Assembly: GCA_903930095.1 (NCBI GenBank)
Contig: CAIYXE010000383.1
Span: 1-11,061 of the forward strand
Direction of reading: 5' to 3'
Origin: an uncultured Hyphomicrobiales bacterium
GTDB taxonomy: Bacteria; Pseudomonadota; Alphaproteobacteria; Rhizobiales; Aestuariivirgaceae
DNA: 11,061 bases
The notes under the pieces: model-generated
What the model saw: the letters and a program-made list of their open reading frames with translations, nothing else
Told to the model about the DNA's origin: nothing
Databases searched by the model: none
Made by a program: the position numbers and the translations under genes
Part shown: in pieces, positions 1 through 8,528 of the stretch
Numbering within the stretch: position 1 is the stretch's first letter
Layout of the letters: each line of letters opens with the position of its first letter

Positions 1-635
1 TCGACGCCGCCCACGCCTTCATAGAGCGTGTAGATCGCCTCGTTGATCATCGGCAGCAGGATGCGGTTGACGATGAAGGCGGGGAAGTCCTCCGAAACCG
101 CGATCGTCTTCTTGAGGGAAGTGGCGAATTCCTTGGCGACCGAGAAAGTCTGTTCCTCGGTGGCAATGCCGCGGATCAGCTCGACGAGCTCCATCACCGG
201 CACCGGATTCATGAAATGTATGCCCATGAACTTTTCGGGCCGGTCCGTCGCGGCTGCAAGCCTTGTGATCGAGATCGAGGACGTATTGGAGCCGACGAGG
301 CACTCGGGCTTCAGGTGCGGGCAGAGCGCCTGGTAGATCTTGCGCTTGACCTGCTCGTCCTCGGTGGCGCTCTCGATCACCAGGTCATAGTCGGCAAAGC
401 CCTCATAGGATGGGATGCCGCGGATGCGGGAAAGGGCGGCGTCACGGTCGGCTTCCGACAGCTTTCCCGAGCGCACCTGCCGCGCGAGATTGCCGTTGAT
501 GGTGGCAAGCCCCGCCTCCATCCGCTCCTTGACCACGTCGAAGAGGCCGACGTCATAGCCCGCCACCGCGCAGACATGCGCGATGCCGTTGCCCATCTGA
601 CCGGCGCCGATGACGCCGACTTTCTTGATCTGCAT
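1..635 (-). CDS. 3-hydroxybutyryl-CoA dehydrogenase, 3' end missing (cut by window start)
   Basis: NAD(P)-dependent oxidation of 3-hydroxybutyryl-CoA to acetoacetyl-CoA in the cytosol, used in short-chain beta-oxidation, butyrate-type or polyhydroxybutyrate metabolism. 211 complete codons are visible; family members are about 290 residues, so roughly the last 80 are outside the window. The N-terminal Rossmann motif is GAGQMG (residues 10-15). Residues matching the known catalytic set of the family are present at the right spacing: Ser119 in NTSS, His140 in HFMNP, Glu152 in LVE and Asn190. The ATG at 635-633 gives the standard N-terminus (MQIKKVGVIGAG); its ribosome site is weak. It lies downstream of etfA but behind a terminator, with its own likely promoter at 669-697. 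The family is firm. Exact substrate chain length and cofactor are inferred; hbd, hbdA and paaH-type names are all used, so no symbol is given. Confidence 0.93.
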   Translation of the reverse strand, partial: MQIKKVGVIGAGQMGNGIAHVCAVAGYDVGLFDVVKERMEAGLATINGNLARQVRSGKLSEADRDAALSRIRGIPSYEGFADYDLVIESATEDEQVKRKIYQALCPHLKPECLVGSNTSSISITRLAAATDRPEKFMGIHFMNPVPVMELVELIRGIATEEQTFSVAKEFATSLKKTIAVSEDFPAFIVNRILLPMINEAIYTLYEGVGGV

Positions 636-668
636 GTGAACAAAGTGCCTGAATTCAGAAACTGCCGA

Positions 669-697
669 AGCCTATATCGTGCCAATAACAGGGGCAA
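669..697 (-). promoter_or_regulatory. Candidate promoter for the 3-hydroxybutyryl-CoA dehydrogenase gene
   Basis: Read on the minus strand, TTGCCC (697-692) and TAGGCT (674-669) are separated by 17 bases. An overlapping TATAGG (676-671) offers an alternative -10 at 15-base spacing. Transcription would begin near 662, about 27 bases before the ATG. The match is moderate, but it sits where a promoter is needed, after the etfA terminator. Confidence 0.45.
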
Positions 698-818
698 GGG
701 TGTTTCGCAGATGCAGCAATAGCACTTTCGATTGGAGACCTGCGCTTACTGAATGGATGAGTGCCGAATTGATGGCTTCTGATCATGTGCTGAGTGAGGG
801 GTTCAGCCTCCGGATCAC

Positions 819-844
819 AAAAAAGGGCGGCCGGAGCCGCCCTT
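819..844 (-). terminator. Intrinsic terminator after etfA
   Basis: On the minus strand a perfect 9-bp stem, AAGGGCGGC / GCCGCCCTT (844-836 with 831-823), closes a 4-base loop. The stem's terminal TT together with the following bases gives a run of six T. It lies 24 bases after the etfA stop codon and so most likely ends the etfBA transcript before the dehydrogenase gene. Confidence 0.9.
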
Positions 845-867
845 CGGACGCGCGCCTTGCGTGCGGC

Positions 868-1809
868 CTATTTTCCGAGCTTGGCCAGTTCCGCGTCGAA
901 TTCCGGCACGGCGGTGAACAGGTCCGCCACCAGGCCGTAATCCGCCACCTGGAAGATCGGCGCTTCTTCATCCTTGTTGATGGCGACGATGATCTTCGAA
1001 TCCTTCATGCCGGCAAGATGCTGGATGGCGCCGGAGATGCCGACTGCGATGTACATGTCGGGGGCCACCACCTTGCCGGTCTGGCCGACCTGGTAGTCGT
1101 TCGGCACATAGCCGGCATCGACGGCCGCGCGCGATGCGCCCACTGCGGCGTTGAGCTTGGAGGCGACTGATTCGAGCAGCTTGAAGTTCTCGCCGTTCTG
1201 CATGCCGCGGCCGCCCGAGACGACGATGCGGGCCGAGGTGAGTTCGGGCCGGTCGGACTTCGACAGGTTCTCGCCCTTGTAGGAGGACAGGCCCGGATCG
1301 GCCGGCGGATCCATCTTGACCACTTCCGCCGATCCGCCTTCGCCAGCGGCGGCGAAGGAGGCGGTGCGCACGGTGATGACCTTCTTGGAATCCGTTGACT
1401 GCACGGTCTGCACGGCGTTTCCGGCATAGATCAGGCGCACGAAGGTGTCGGGCGCCTTCACGTCGGAAATGTCGGAAATCTGCATCACGTCGAGCAGGGC
1501 GGCCACGCGCGGCATGAAGTTCTTGCCATTGCCCGTCGCGGGCGTGACGATGTGGTCATAGGCGCCGCTGAGCGCCACGACCAGGGCCGCCATCGGCTCT
1601 GCCAGCGGGCGCTCGAGCGCTGCCGACTCGACATGCAGCACCCTGGCGACGCCATCGAGCTTCGCCGCCTGCGCTGCGGCACTCGCGGCATTGTTGCCGG
1701 CGACCAGCACATGCACATCCCCGCCCATCCGGGCAGCGGCTGTCAGCGCCTTGTGGGTGGCGTCCTTGATGGAGGTGTTGTCGTGTTCGGCGATGAGGAG
1801 GACGGCCAT
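868..1809 (-). CDS. etfA: Electron transfer flavoprotein, alpha subunit
   Basis: FAD-binding subunit of the soluble ETF heterodimer, which accepts electrons from acyl-CoA and related dehydrogenases and passes them to ETF:ubiquinone oxidoreductase in the membrane. Length is 313 residues, normal for group-I ETF alpha. The N-terminal half is the alpha/beta ETF domain. The C-terminal FAD domain shows SGGRG (198-202), SR (226-227), QVGQTGK (240-246), GISGAIQH (257-264) and [10 protein letters not shown] (277-286), all FAD-contact segments in this family. The ATG shares one base with the etfB stop (TGATG), which implies translational coupling and equal subunit production. A strong terminator follows. 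There is no ferredoxin-like N-terminal extension, and the length and partner context argue for the housekeeping ETF rather than nitrogen-fixation FixB. Confidence 0.97.
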   Translation of the reverse strand: MAVLLIAEHDNTSIKDATHKALTAAARMGGDVHVLVAGNNAASAAAQAAKLDGVARVLHVESAALERPLAEPMAALVVALSGAYDHIVTPATGNGKNFMPRVAALLDVMQISDISDVKAPDTFVRLIYAGNAVQTVQSTDSKKVITVRTASFAAAGEGGSAEVVKMDPPADPGLSSYKGENLSKSDRPELTSARIVVSGGRGMQNGENFKLLESVASKLNAAVGASRAAVDAGYVPNDYQVGQTGKVVAPDMYIAVGISGAIQHLAGMKDSKIIVAINKDEEAPIFQVADYGLVADLFTAVPEFDAELAKLGK

Positions 1810-2555
1810 CAGAGTGCTCCTGCTTCCTTGAGTTTGGCGACGAGCTCGGCGGGCGAGCCCACCTTGATGCCGGCCAGGCGCTTTGGCGGCTCCTCGGTCT
1901 TGACGACCTTCAGGCGGGGTGCGGTGTCCACGCCGTAATCAGCGGGCGTCTTCTCATCCAGCGGCTTCTTCTTCGCCTTCATGATGTTGGGAAGCGAGGC
2001 ATAGCGCGGCTGGTTGAGGCGGAGGTCGGTGGTGACCACCGCCGGCAGCTTCACCGTCAGCATCTGCAACCCGCCGTCGATTTCACGCGTGATCTGCGCT
2101 TCGCCCGCACCGGGCTCAAGCTTGGAGGTGAAGGTCGCCTGCGGCCAGCCGAGGAGGGCTGCCAGCATCTGGCCGGTCTGGTTGCAGTCGTCGTCGATCG
2201 CCTGCTTGCCGAGGATGACGATTTCGGGGCTTTCGGCCGCCACGATGCCCTTCAGGATCTTGGCAACCGCCAGCGGTTCCACCAGGTCATCCGTCTTGAC
2301 CAGGATCGCCCGGTCCGCGCCCATGGCGAGTGCCGTGCGCAGCGTTTCCTGGGCCTGGGCCGGGCCGATGGACACCGCCACCACTTCCGTCGCCTTGCCG
2401 GATTCCTTGAGGCGCACGGCCTCCTCGACGCCGATTTCGTCGAACGGATTCATCGACATCTTCACATTGGCCAGTTCGACACCCGAACCGTCGGCCTTCA
2501 CGCGGATCTTGACGTTGTAGTCAACGACCCGCTTCACAGCGACCAGAACTTTCAT
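1809..2555 (-). CDS. etfB: Electron transfer flavoprotein, beta subunit
   Basis: AMP-binding, dehydrogenase-docking subunit of ETF. From ATG at 2555 it has 248 residues, the usual length. Visible family segments are the N-terminus [20 protein letters not shown] (1-20), the nucleotide-site segment [13 protein letters not shown] (117-129), and the recognition loop around [17 protein letters not shown] (181-197), whose leucine (188) docks with partner dehydrogenases in characterised ETFs. A GTG lies one codon upstream (2558), but the ATG is preferred: a GAGGA ribosome site is well spaced for it and the standard N-terminus starts there. The etfA start overlaps the stop by one base. A promoter with an internal palindrome lies just upstream (2595-2623). 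The likely role is electron transfer from fatty- and amino-acid oxidation. Confidence 0.97.
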   Translation of the reverse strand: MKVLVAVKRVVDYNVKIRVKADGSGVELANVKMSMNPFDEIGVEEAVRLKESGKATEVVAVSIGPAQAQETLRTALAMGADRAILVKTDDLVEPLAVAKILKGIVAAESPEIVILGKQAIDDDCNQTGQMLAALLGWPQATFTSKLEPGAGEAQITREIDGGLQMLTVKLPAVVTTDLRLNQPRYASLPNIMKAKKKPLDEKTPADYGVDTAPRLKVVKTEEPPKRLAGIKVGSPAELVAKLKEAGAL

Positions 2556-2594
2556 CACATTCCTCGGTATGGCGGTCTTCGAAAAAGTGGGCGG

Positions 2595-2623
2595 ACCCTA
2601 GTGAGGGGAACCCCTCAAGTCAA
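2595..2623 (-). promoter_or_regulatory. Candidate sigma-70-type promoter of etfBA
   Basis: On the minus strand TTGACT (2623-2618) and TAGGGT (2600-2595) are separated by exactly 17 bases. The predicted start, near 2588, leaves a 5' leader of about 33 bases that includes the etfB ribosome site. The -35 is close to consensus and the -10 is weaker. The whole spacer is occupied by an inverted repeat, listed separately. Confidence 0.65.
2602..2617. promoter_or_regulatory. Inverted repeat in the etfB promoter spacer, candidate operator
   Basis: The sequence TGAGGGG-AA-CCCCTCA on the plus strand is a perfect 7-bp inverted repeat with a 2-base centre. It lies between the -35 and -10 of the etfB promoter, where a bound dimeric regulator would block or reshape RNA polymerase binding. 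No T-run follows on either strand, so a terminator is unlikely. The regulator is unknown; none is encoded nearby. Confidence 0.55.
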
Positions 2624-2679
2624 TTCCGCCAACGCCGCTTGGGAGCCGAATGCGACGCTTTCCTGCGCCCCGTCAGGGC

Positions 2680-3369
2680 TCAGGCCCCGAGCCGCATCCA
2701 CAGCCTCCGGCGGATCGCATAGGTGATCGCCGCACCGGCGATGAAGCCCCCGACGTGGGCCCCCCAGGCAATCTGTGTCTCGGCACTCCGCGTCATCCAC
2801 CAGGAAACCAGCTGCAGGACGAACCAGCCGCCCAGCACCCACAGCGCGCCGATCCGCAACGGAATGCGCGCCGCCAGCAGGATCCACACGCGTGCCTTCG
2901 GGAACAGCACCAGATAGGCCCCCAGCACGCCAGACACCGCGCCGGACGCGCCCACCAGCGGGGCGCCCGATGTGGGCATCACCAGAACATGGGCCATCGC
3001 CGCGACCATGCCGCAGAACAGGAAGAGCAAGGCAAAGGCGGCATGGCCATAGGCATCCTCGATGTTGTCGGCAAAGACCCAGAGGAACAGCATGTTGGAG
3101 ATGAGGTGCCACCAGCTGCCATGCAGGAACTGATAGCTGATGAGGGTGAAGGGCTCGGGCACCGGATCATAGCCCAGGATGGGCGGCATCATGCCGGTGA
3201 CCTCGCCCGGCACCACGCCCCACAGGGCCGCCGTGGCGGCGAGCGAGGATTCCGTCCTGAATGCGCCGGTCACGAGATAGACCGCCACCTCCAGCAGGAT
3301 GATGGCAATGGTGACGGCCTGGAAACGGATGACCTTCAGCGGTGTCGAATCATGAAGGGGGATGAACAT
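2680..3369 (-). CDS. Rhomboid family intramembrane serine protease
   Basis: Membrane protease predicted to cut transmembrane segments of substrate proteins inside the inner membrane. The 229-residue protein has a hydrophobic first helix (about 15-35) and a core of several more helices. The catalytic Ser142 is in GASGAVSG (140-147) and His205 is in AWGAHVGG (201-208); HLISN (88-92) supplies the conserved His88 and Asn92 of the oxyanion region. All key residues are present, so it should be active, unlike pseudoproteases of the family. ATG at 3369 is used; the ribosome site is weak and only six bases separate it from the adenosyltransferase stop, suggesting co-transcription and perhaps translational coupling. 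The substrate cannot be inferred. The window shows no partner protein. Confidence 0.93.
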   Translation of the reverse strand: MFIPLHDSTPLKVIRFQAVTIAIILLEVAVYLVTGAFRTESSLAATAALWGVVPGEVTGMMPPILGYDPVPEPFTLISYQFLHGSWWHLISNMLFLWVFADNIEDAYGHAAFALLFLFCGMVAAMAHVLVMPTSGAPLVGASGAVSGVLGAYLVLFPKARVWILLAARIPLRIGALWVLGGWFVLQLVSWWMTRSAETQIAWGAHVGGFIAGAAITYAIRRRLWMRLGA

Positions 3370-3375
3370 CGATCG

Positions 3376-3969
3376 TCAGCCCTGCCGCGTCTTGCCCGGC
3401 ACCCACAGCACGTCGCCTGCGCCGGAGTGCGCATTGGCCCAGCGGCTGGCCACGAAGAAGAAGTCTGAGAGCCGGTTGATGTAGGCGATCGCCCCCTCGC
3501 TCACATACTCGCCCGCGTGTGAGGCGAGTTCGACCATCAGGCGCTCTGCCCTGCGGCAGACGGTGCGCGTGAGGTGAAGCTGTGCTGCGGCCGGGTGGCC
3601 GCCCGGCAGCACGAAGGAGCGCAGCGGGGAAAGCTCGCCGTTGAGCTCGTCGATCTCCGCCTCGATCCGCTCATACTGCTTGGGCAGGATGCGCAAGGGT
3701 TCGTAGCCCAGATCCTTGCCCGTCTCCGGAACGCAGAGATCGGCGCCCAGATCGAACAGCTCGTTCTGGATGCGCGCCAGCATCTGGTCGAGCTTCGCCA
3801 TGTCGGGTGTGGCCGTGGAGAGGCGCACGATGCCCAGCGTGGCGTTGGTCTCGTCGACCGTGCCATAGGCCTGGATCCGGAGATGCGCCTTGGAGACGCG
3901 TTCGCCGGAACCGAGAGCGGTTTCCCCGGCATCGCCGGTGCGGGTGTAGATGCGATTGAGAACGACCAT
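3376..3969 (-). CDS. pduO: PduO-type ATP:cob(I)alamin adenosyltransferase
   Basis: Transfers the adenosyl group of ATP to cob(I)alamin, making coenzyme B12, for example for methylmalonyl-CoA mutase. The 197 residues match the single-domain (MMAB-like) version of the family. The ATP-binding N-terminal motif TRTGDAGETALG (9-20), GTVDETNATLG (36-46), SFVLPGG (118-124), RTVCRRAER (135-143) and NRLSDFFFVASR (165-176) are all visible. The ATG at 3969 has an AGGA ribosome site about six bases upstream. It starts 34 bases after the ybbP stop and is followed after six bases by the rhomboid gene, so one minus-strand transcript may run ybbA-ybbP-pduO-rhomboid. Proximity to ETF and hydroxybutyryl-CoA dehydrogenase fits propionyl- and acyl-CoA metabolism. 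It lacks the C-terminal heme-binding domain of full-length Salmonella PduO, so the symbol denotes the domain type. Confidence 0.94.
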   Translation of the reverse strand: MVVLNRIYTRTGDAGETALGSGERVSKAHLRIQAYGTVDETNATLGIVRLSTATPDMAKLDQMLARIQNELFDLGADLCVPETGKDLGYEPLRILPKQYERIEAEIDELNGELSPLRSFVLPGGHPAAAQLHLTRTVCRRAERLMVELASHAGEYVSEGAIAYINRLSDFFFVASRWANAHSGAGDVLWVPGKTRQG

Positions 3970-4002
3970 GAGATCCTGACTATCCGGAAGCGGTTGCGAT
4001 TT

Positions 4003-6518
4003 CTACTCGTTTCTCAGGAATGGCGCGGGCTTCGCCGACAGCGCGGTCCACGTCACCGCCAGCCCGGCGATAATCGTCACCAGCATGGCGATCAGCGCCG
4101 TCGCCGTCGCGGTTACCGCCGAGAAGCTCCACGGCAGCTCGAGGATGAAGCGCGCCAGGAACCATGAGGCGAGCGATCCAACCGCCAGCCCGAAGGCCGC
4201 TGCCGCAAGCCCCAGCCCTGCGTATTCGATGACGAAGGCGCCCACCAGCTGCCGCTTGGAGGCGCCATAGGTCTTGAGCACCACCGCCTCGTAGAGCCGT
4301 TCGGAAAGTCCCGCCGCCAGGGCCCCCGCCAGCACGAGGACACCCGTGAAGAGCGTCAGCACATTCGCCCCGCGGATCGCCATCAGCATCTGCTCGAGAA
4401 GCCTGCTCACGATGTCGATCGCGTCCTTGACGCGCACCGCGGTGACGGACGGGTAGGCCCGCGCCATCCGGTTCAGCAGCTGCGCCTCGTCGCCGCCATC
4501 CATCTCCACCGTCACGATGTGGCTGTGGGGCGCTCCCTTCAGCGTGTTGGGCGAGAACACCATCACGAAATTGATGCCGAGGCTCCGCCAGTTCACCTGC
4601 CGGAGATTGGCCACCTTCGCGGTGATCTCGCGGCCCAGCACATTGACGGTGATCTCGTCGCCGATCTTGACGCCGATCCCCACGGCGATCTCGTCGACGA
4701 GGGACACCAGCGGCGGGCCGTCATAGCCTTCGGGCCACCATTCGCCCGCGACGAGCCGCGAGCCCTCGGGAAGCGTTTCCGCATAGGTGAGGCCGCGGTC
4801 GCCGCGCAGCGCCCAGTTCGATTCGGGCGAGGCCTTGACCTCTGCCGCCGGAACGCCCTTCACGGCGACGACGCGGCCCCGCAGCATCGGTGAGTTGTTG
4901 ACATGGGTGACGCCCTGCTCCCGGCCCACGGCCTCTTTGAACTGGGCAAGCTCGTTGTTGCGCACGTCAAGGAAGAAGAAGGCCGGCGCCTTCTCTGGAA
5001 TGCCGGAGCGGAGTTCAGACGAGATCGAGCGGTCGGTGAGCGCCAGCGTCACGAACAGGGTGAGCCCGAGGCCCAGCGCCAGGATCACGGAGGCTGCCGC
5101 TGAGCCCGGCCGGTGGATGTTGCCGATGGCATAGCGCCAGATGGCGGAGGCGCTGCGTGGCATGCGCCGGGCAGCGAGGATGATCAGCCGCGCCAGACCC
5201 AGCAGCACCACGAAGCTGGCCACCAGCCCCAGCAGGAAATAGGCGGTGATGCGCGTGTTCTCGAAGGAGAGGAAGGTCAGCAGCGCGATGAGCGCCAGCG
5301 CCCCGCCGATGACGGCGAGCTCCGCCGGACCCGGCCAGCCATGCACCGGCGCAATCCGTGAGCGGAAAAGTGCTGAGGCCGCCACGCGCCGCGTATGCGC
5401 CAGCGGCCACAGCGCGAAGGCGATGGTGGTGAGAAAGCCAAGCGCTGCGGCAAACAGCAGGGGCCGCACCTCGATTCCCGTCGCCACCGGCAGCGGCAGC
5501 AGGGGCCCGAGCAGTGCGGCGACCAGCGGCGGCGCCACGGCGCCCGCGAGGAGCCCGATGGCGATGGCGATGGCGCCCACGAGCAGGATCTCCGTCAGGT
5601 AGATCCCGAGCACATCGCTTGAGGACGCGCCGAGGCATTTGAGCGTGGCGATCGAGCCCATCTTGCGGGTCACGAAGGCCTGCACGGCATTGGCGATGCC
5701 CGCGCCGCCGACGATCAGCGAGGCGAGCCCCACGAGCGTCATGAAATAGCCCAGCCGCTCGATGAAGCCGTCGACATTCGCGGCCGCGTTGTTACGCGTC
5801 CTGATGCGCCAGCCTGCATCCTCGAACGTCTGTTCCGCCTCCTTGACCACGGCGCGGACGGCGTCCTGGCCGGTGTCCGGTGTCTTGACGCGGTAGCGCC
5901 AGGTGATGAGGCTGCCCGGCTGCACGATGCCGGTCGCGCGCAGCGTCTCCTCGGTCAGCAGCAGGCGCGGGCCCAGCACCACCCCGTCGGACAACCGGTC
6001 CGGCTCGTGTTCGATCAGCGCCCGCACGGCGACCTCGATGGAGCCGAGCCTGATCCGGTCCCCGGGCTTGACCCCCAGGCGGCCCATCAGCAGCGGGTCG
6101 GCGGCAACGCCCGGCACGCCGTCCACCGTGGCGACGGCGTCCGAGAGCGTCATGCCGCCCTCGAGCCTCACCTCGCCGTAGAGCGGGTAGTTGGCGTCAA
6201 CGGCCTTGGCCTCGATCAGCGTGGCATTCTCGCCCGCCACTGCCATGCCGCGCACCGTGGCGACGCGGCTCACAATGCCCTTGGAGGAGATGAAGGCAAA
6301 TTCCTCGGGGCTCGTCTCGCGGTGGACGAGCGCGAATTCAAGGTCGCCGCCCAGCAGCGGCTGGCCCTGTTCGTCCAGCCCGCGCTCCATTGCCGCGGTG
6401 AGCGAGCCGATGATGGCGATGGTGCCGGTGCCGAGCGCCAGGCAGGTCAGGAATATCCAGAAACCCTGGAGCCCAGAGCGCAGGTCGCGGGCTGCAAAGC
6501 GCAGCCAGAGCGCGGGGT

Positions 6519-6522
<4 letters not shown>
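4003..6522 (-). CDS. ybbP: Large FtsX/MacB-type ABC transporter permease, YbbP family
   Basis: Inner-membrane subunit of a type VII (mechanotransmission) ABC system, partner of the ATPase encoded just upstream. At 839 residues it matches the large YbbP class. Layout: cytoplasmic start; first membrane helix about 22-43; a periplasmic domain to about 255; an FtsX helix bundle (about 258-374), with a cytoplasmic loop carrying KMGSIATLKCLGAS (287-300); two further helices (401-450); a helix at 475-497; a second periplasmic domain to about 710; and a final FtsX bundle (718-828) with the equivalent loop LYEAVVLKTYGAS (743-755). The ATG overlaps the ybbA stop by four bases. Together with divergent tesA this is the conserved YbbA-YbbP-TesA set, thought to move hydrophobic compounds from the membrane to the periplasmic hydrolase. 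LolC/E and MacB permeases are far shorter, with one FtsX bundle. Confidence 0.93.
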
Positions 6523-7214
<692 letters not shown>

Positions 7215-7249
7215 GGGTTTCCTTACGCCGGTTGTCGAGATCCGGATGC

Positions 7250-7278
7250 TTGAACATGCCAACCGTGGCGCTTAATTG
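7250..7278 (+). promoter_or_regulatory. Possible tesA promoter (weak)
   Basis: TTGAAC (7250-7255) and TAATTG (7273-7278) are 17 bases apart. The -10 match is poor. If used, transcription would begin at about 7285, exactly at the tesA ATG, giving a leaderless mRNA. This fits the lack of a good ribosome site before tesA, but it is only a suggestion. Confidence 0.25.
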
Positions 7279-7284
7279 ACGAAG

Positions 7285-7908
7285 ATGCTGAAACTTTCCG
7301 CCGTTCTCGCCTTCGCCGTCCTGATGATCAACGCCGCCGCTGCCCAGACCGTCACCCTGCTGGCGCTGGGAGACAGTCTCATCGCAGGCTACGGCCTGCA
7401 GCCCTCGGATGCCTTTCCCGTGAAGCTGGAGGCCGCGTTGAAGGCCAGGGGACATGACGTGAAAGTGATCAACGCAGGCGTTGCGGGCGATACCGCACTC
7501 GACGGCGCCTCGCGCCTCGACTGGGCGCTGTCGGAGGAGGTCGATGCGGTGATCGTCGAATTCGGCGCAAACGATGCGCTGCGGGGGCTTCCCGTGCCGC
7601 AGGCGGAACAGGCGCTGGATCAGCTTCTGGGCAATCTCGCGGAGCGGAAATTGCCCGTGCTGCTCGCCGGCATGCGGGCCCCGCCCAATCTGGGGCCGGA
7701 TTACCAGGCGGCCTTCGACGGCATGTATCCGCGGCTGGCGGCAAAGCATGGCACGCTGCTCTACCCGTTCTTCCTGGACGGCGTGGCGGCGGAGGTGAAG
7801 CTCAACCAGGCTGATGGCATGCACCCGAACCCGGCGGGCGTGGACGTGATCGTATCGCGCATCCTGCCGGATGTAGAACGATTGCTGGATCAGGTCGCTG
7901 CAAAATAG
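7285..7908 (+). CDS. tesA: Periplasmic SGNH esterase / lysophospholipase L1 (arylesterase), TesA family
   Basis: Secreted SGNH-fold hydrolase acting on thioesters, lysophospholipids or aryl esters. From ATG 7285 it has 207 residues. A signal peptide is evident (Lys3, hydrophobic 4-16, likely cleavage in the alanine run near 20). The four SGNH blocks are present: GDSL with nucleophile Ser31, Gly65 in NAGVAGDT, Asn96 in GAND, and DGMH giving Asp177 and His180. An in-frame TTG at 7276 could add MTK; an in-frame TAA directly before it excludes any longer form. Neither start has a clear ribosome site. It is transcribed divergently from ybbAP with about 70 bases between, the arrangement known for this transporter-hydrolase set. 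Its natural substrate cannot be read from sequence. Confidence 0.93.
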   Translation: MLKLSAVLAFAVLMINAAAAQTVTLLALGDSLIAGYGLQPSDAFPVKLEAALKARGHDVKVINAGVAGDTALDGASRLDWALSEEVDAVIVEFGANDALRGLPVPQAEQALDQLLGNLAERKLPVLLAGMRAPPNLGPDYQAAFDGMYPRLAAKHGTLLYPFFLDGVAAEVKLNQADGMHPNPAGVDVIVSRILPDVERLLDQVAAK

Positions 7909-7928
7909 CGCTTTGGAATAGCGAGAAT

Positions 7929-7951
7929 CGCGTTACCGTTGACACAACGCG
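7929..7951. repeat. Inverted repeat between tesA and thpR
   Basis: CGCGTT (7929-7934) pairs with AACGCG (7946-7951) across 11 bases. Inside it lies a perfect TTGACA (7939-7944), but no convincing -10 follows at 16-18 bases. There is no T-run, so it is not a standard terminator. It could be an operator or chance pairing. Confidence 0.35.
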
Positions 7952-7985
7952 CACTGCTCACCCGTCACGGCAGAGGAGGCCCGCC

Positions 7986-8528
7986 ATGCCACGATTGTTC
8001 ACCGGCGTCGAAATCCCGGATGATGTGGCCTTCGATCTTGACCTGATGCGGGGCGGCATCAGCGGGGCGCGGTGGATCGACCGCGAGTCCTACCACATCA
8101 CGCTCCGCTTCATCGGCGACATCGACGAGGGGCTGGCCCGCGAGATCAGCTATGAGCTTGAAGGGGTGGAAGCCAGGCCCTTCCAGCTGCAGCTGGCAGG
8201 TTGCGGCCTGTTCGGCGGCAACAAGCCCCACACGCTCTTCGCGGCCGTCGAGGAAAACCCCGAGTTGCGGCGGCTGCAGTCCATTCACGAGCGCATCTGC
8301 CAGGCGCTGGGCATGCCGCCCGAGCCCCGCAAGTTCGCACCCCATGTGACGCTGGCCAGGCTCAAGGAGCCGGACCATCAGGCCTTGCACCGCTTCATCG
8401 CCTCCCATAACCTCTACAAGAGCCGGGTCTTCGAGGTGGCGCGTTTTGTGCTGTTCTCGTCCCGGCCGTCGCGCGGGGGTGGTCCCTACGCGGTGGAAGA
8501 ATCCTATCGTTTACAGGCGGGGCAATGA
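7986..8528 (+). CDS. thpR: RNA 2',3'-cyclic phosphodiesterase (2H family, LigT/ThpR)
   Basis: Two-histidine phosphoesterase that opens 2',3'-cyclic phosphates on RNA ends; E. coli members also show tRNA-half ligase activity in vitro. The 180 residues match the family. The paired HxTx motifs are HITL (37-40) and HVTL (120-123), at the usual separation, so the active site is intact. ATG 7986 is supported by AGGAGG (7974-7979) six bases upstream and by the typical start MPRLFTGVEIP. Its last four bases form ATGA with the phhB start, so the two genes are coupled. It follows tesA after 77 bases with no terminator seen between them. The physiological substrate in alphaproteobacteria is not established. 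Confidence 0.93.
   Translation: MPRLFTGVEIPDDVAFDLDLMRGGISGARWIDRESYHITLRFIGDIDEGLAREISYELEGVEARPFQLQLAGCGLFGGNKPHTLFAAVEENPELRRLQSIHERICQALGMPPEPRKFAPHVTLARLKEPDHQALHRFIASHNLYKSRVFEVARFVLFSSRPSRGGGPYAVEESYRLQAGQ

Noticed and set aside
868..2555. Nitrogen-fixation type fixAB electron bifurcation genes
   Set aside because: Lengths, sequence motifs and the neighbouring dehydrogenase fit housekeeping group-I ETF; there is no fixC or fixX.
2556..2558. GTG start for etfB one codon upstream
   Set aside because: The family N-terminus begins at the next codon (ATG 2555) and the GAGGA site is better spaced for it.
2602..2617. etfB palindrome as terminator of the rhomboid transcript
   Set aside because: No T-run follows on the minus strand, the centre of two bases is too small for a stable loop, and the repeat fits exactly between -35 and -10 hexamers.
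2650..3468. 272-codon plus-strand frame over the rhomboid gene
   Set aside because: Mirror frame of the rhomboid coding sequence; low-complexity His/Gln/Pro/Arg composition and no domain. The rhomboid frame carries all catalytic motifs.
7215..7262. Longer ybbA with 16 extra N-terminal residues
   Set aside because: The extension lacks a ribosome site and is not typical of the family, while ATG 7214 has AAGGA at proper distance.
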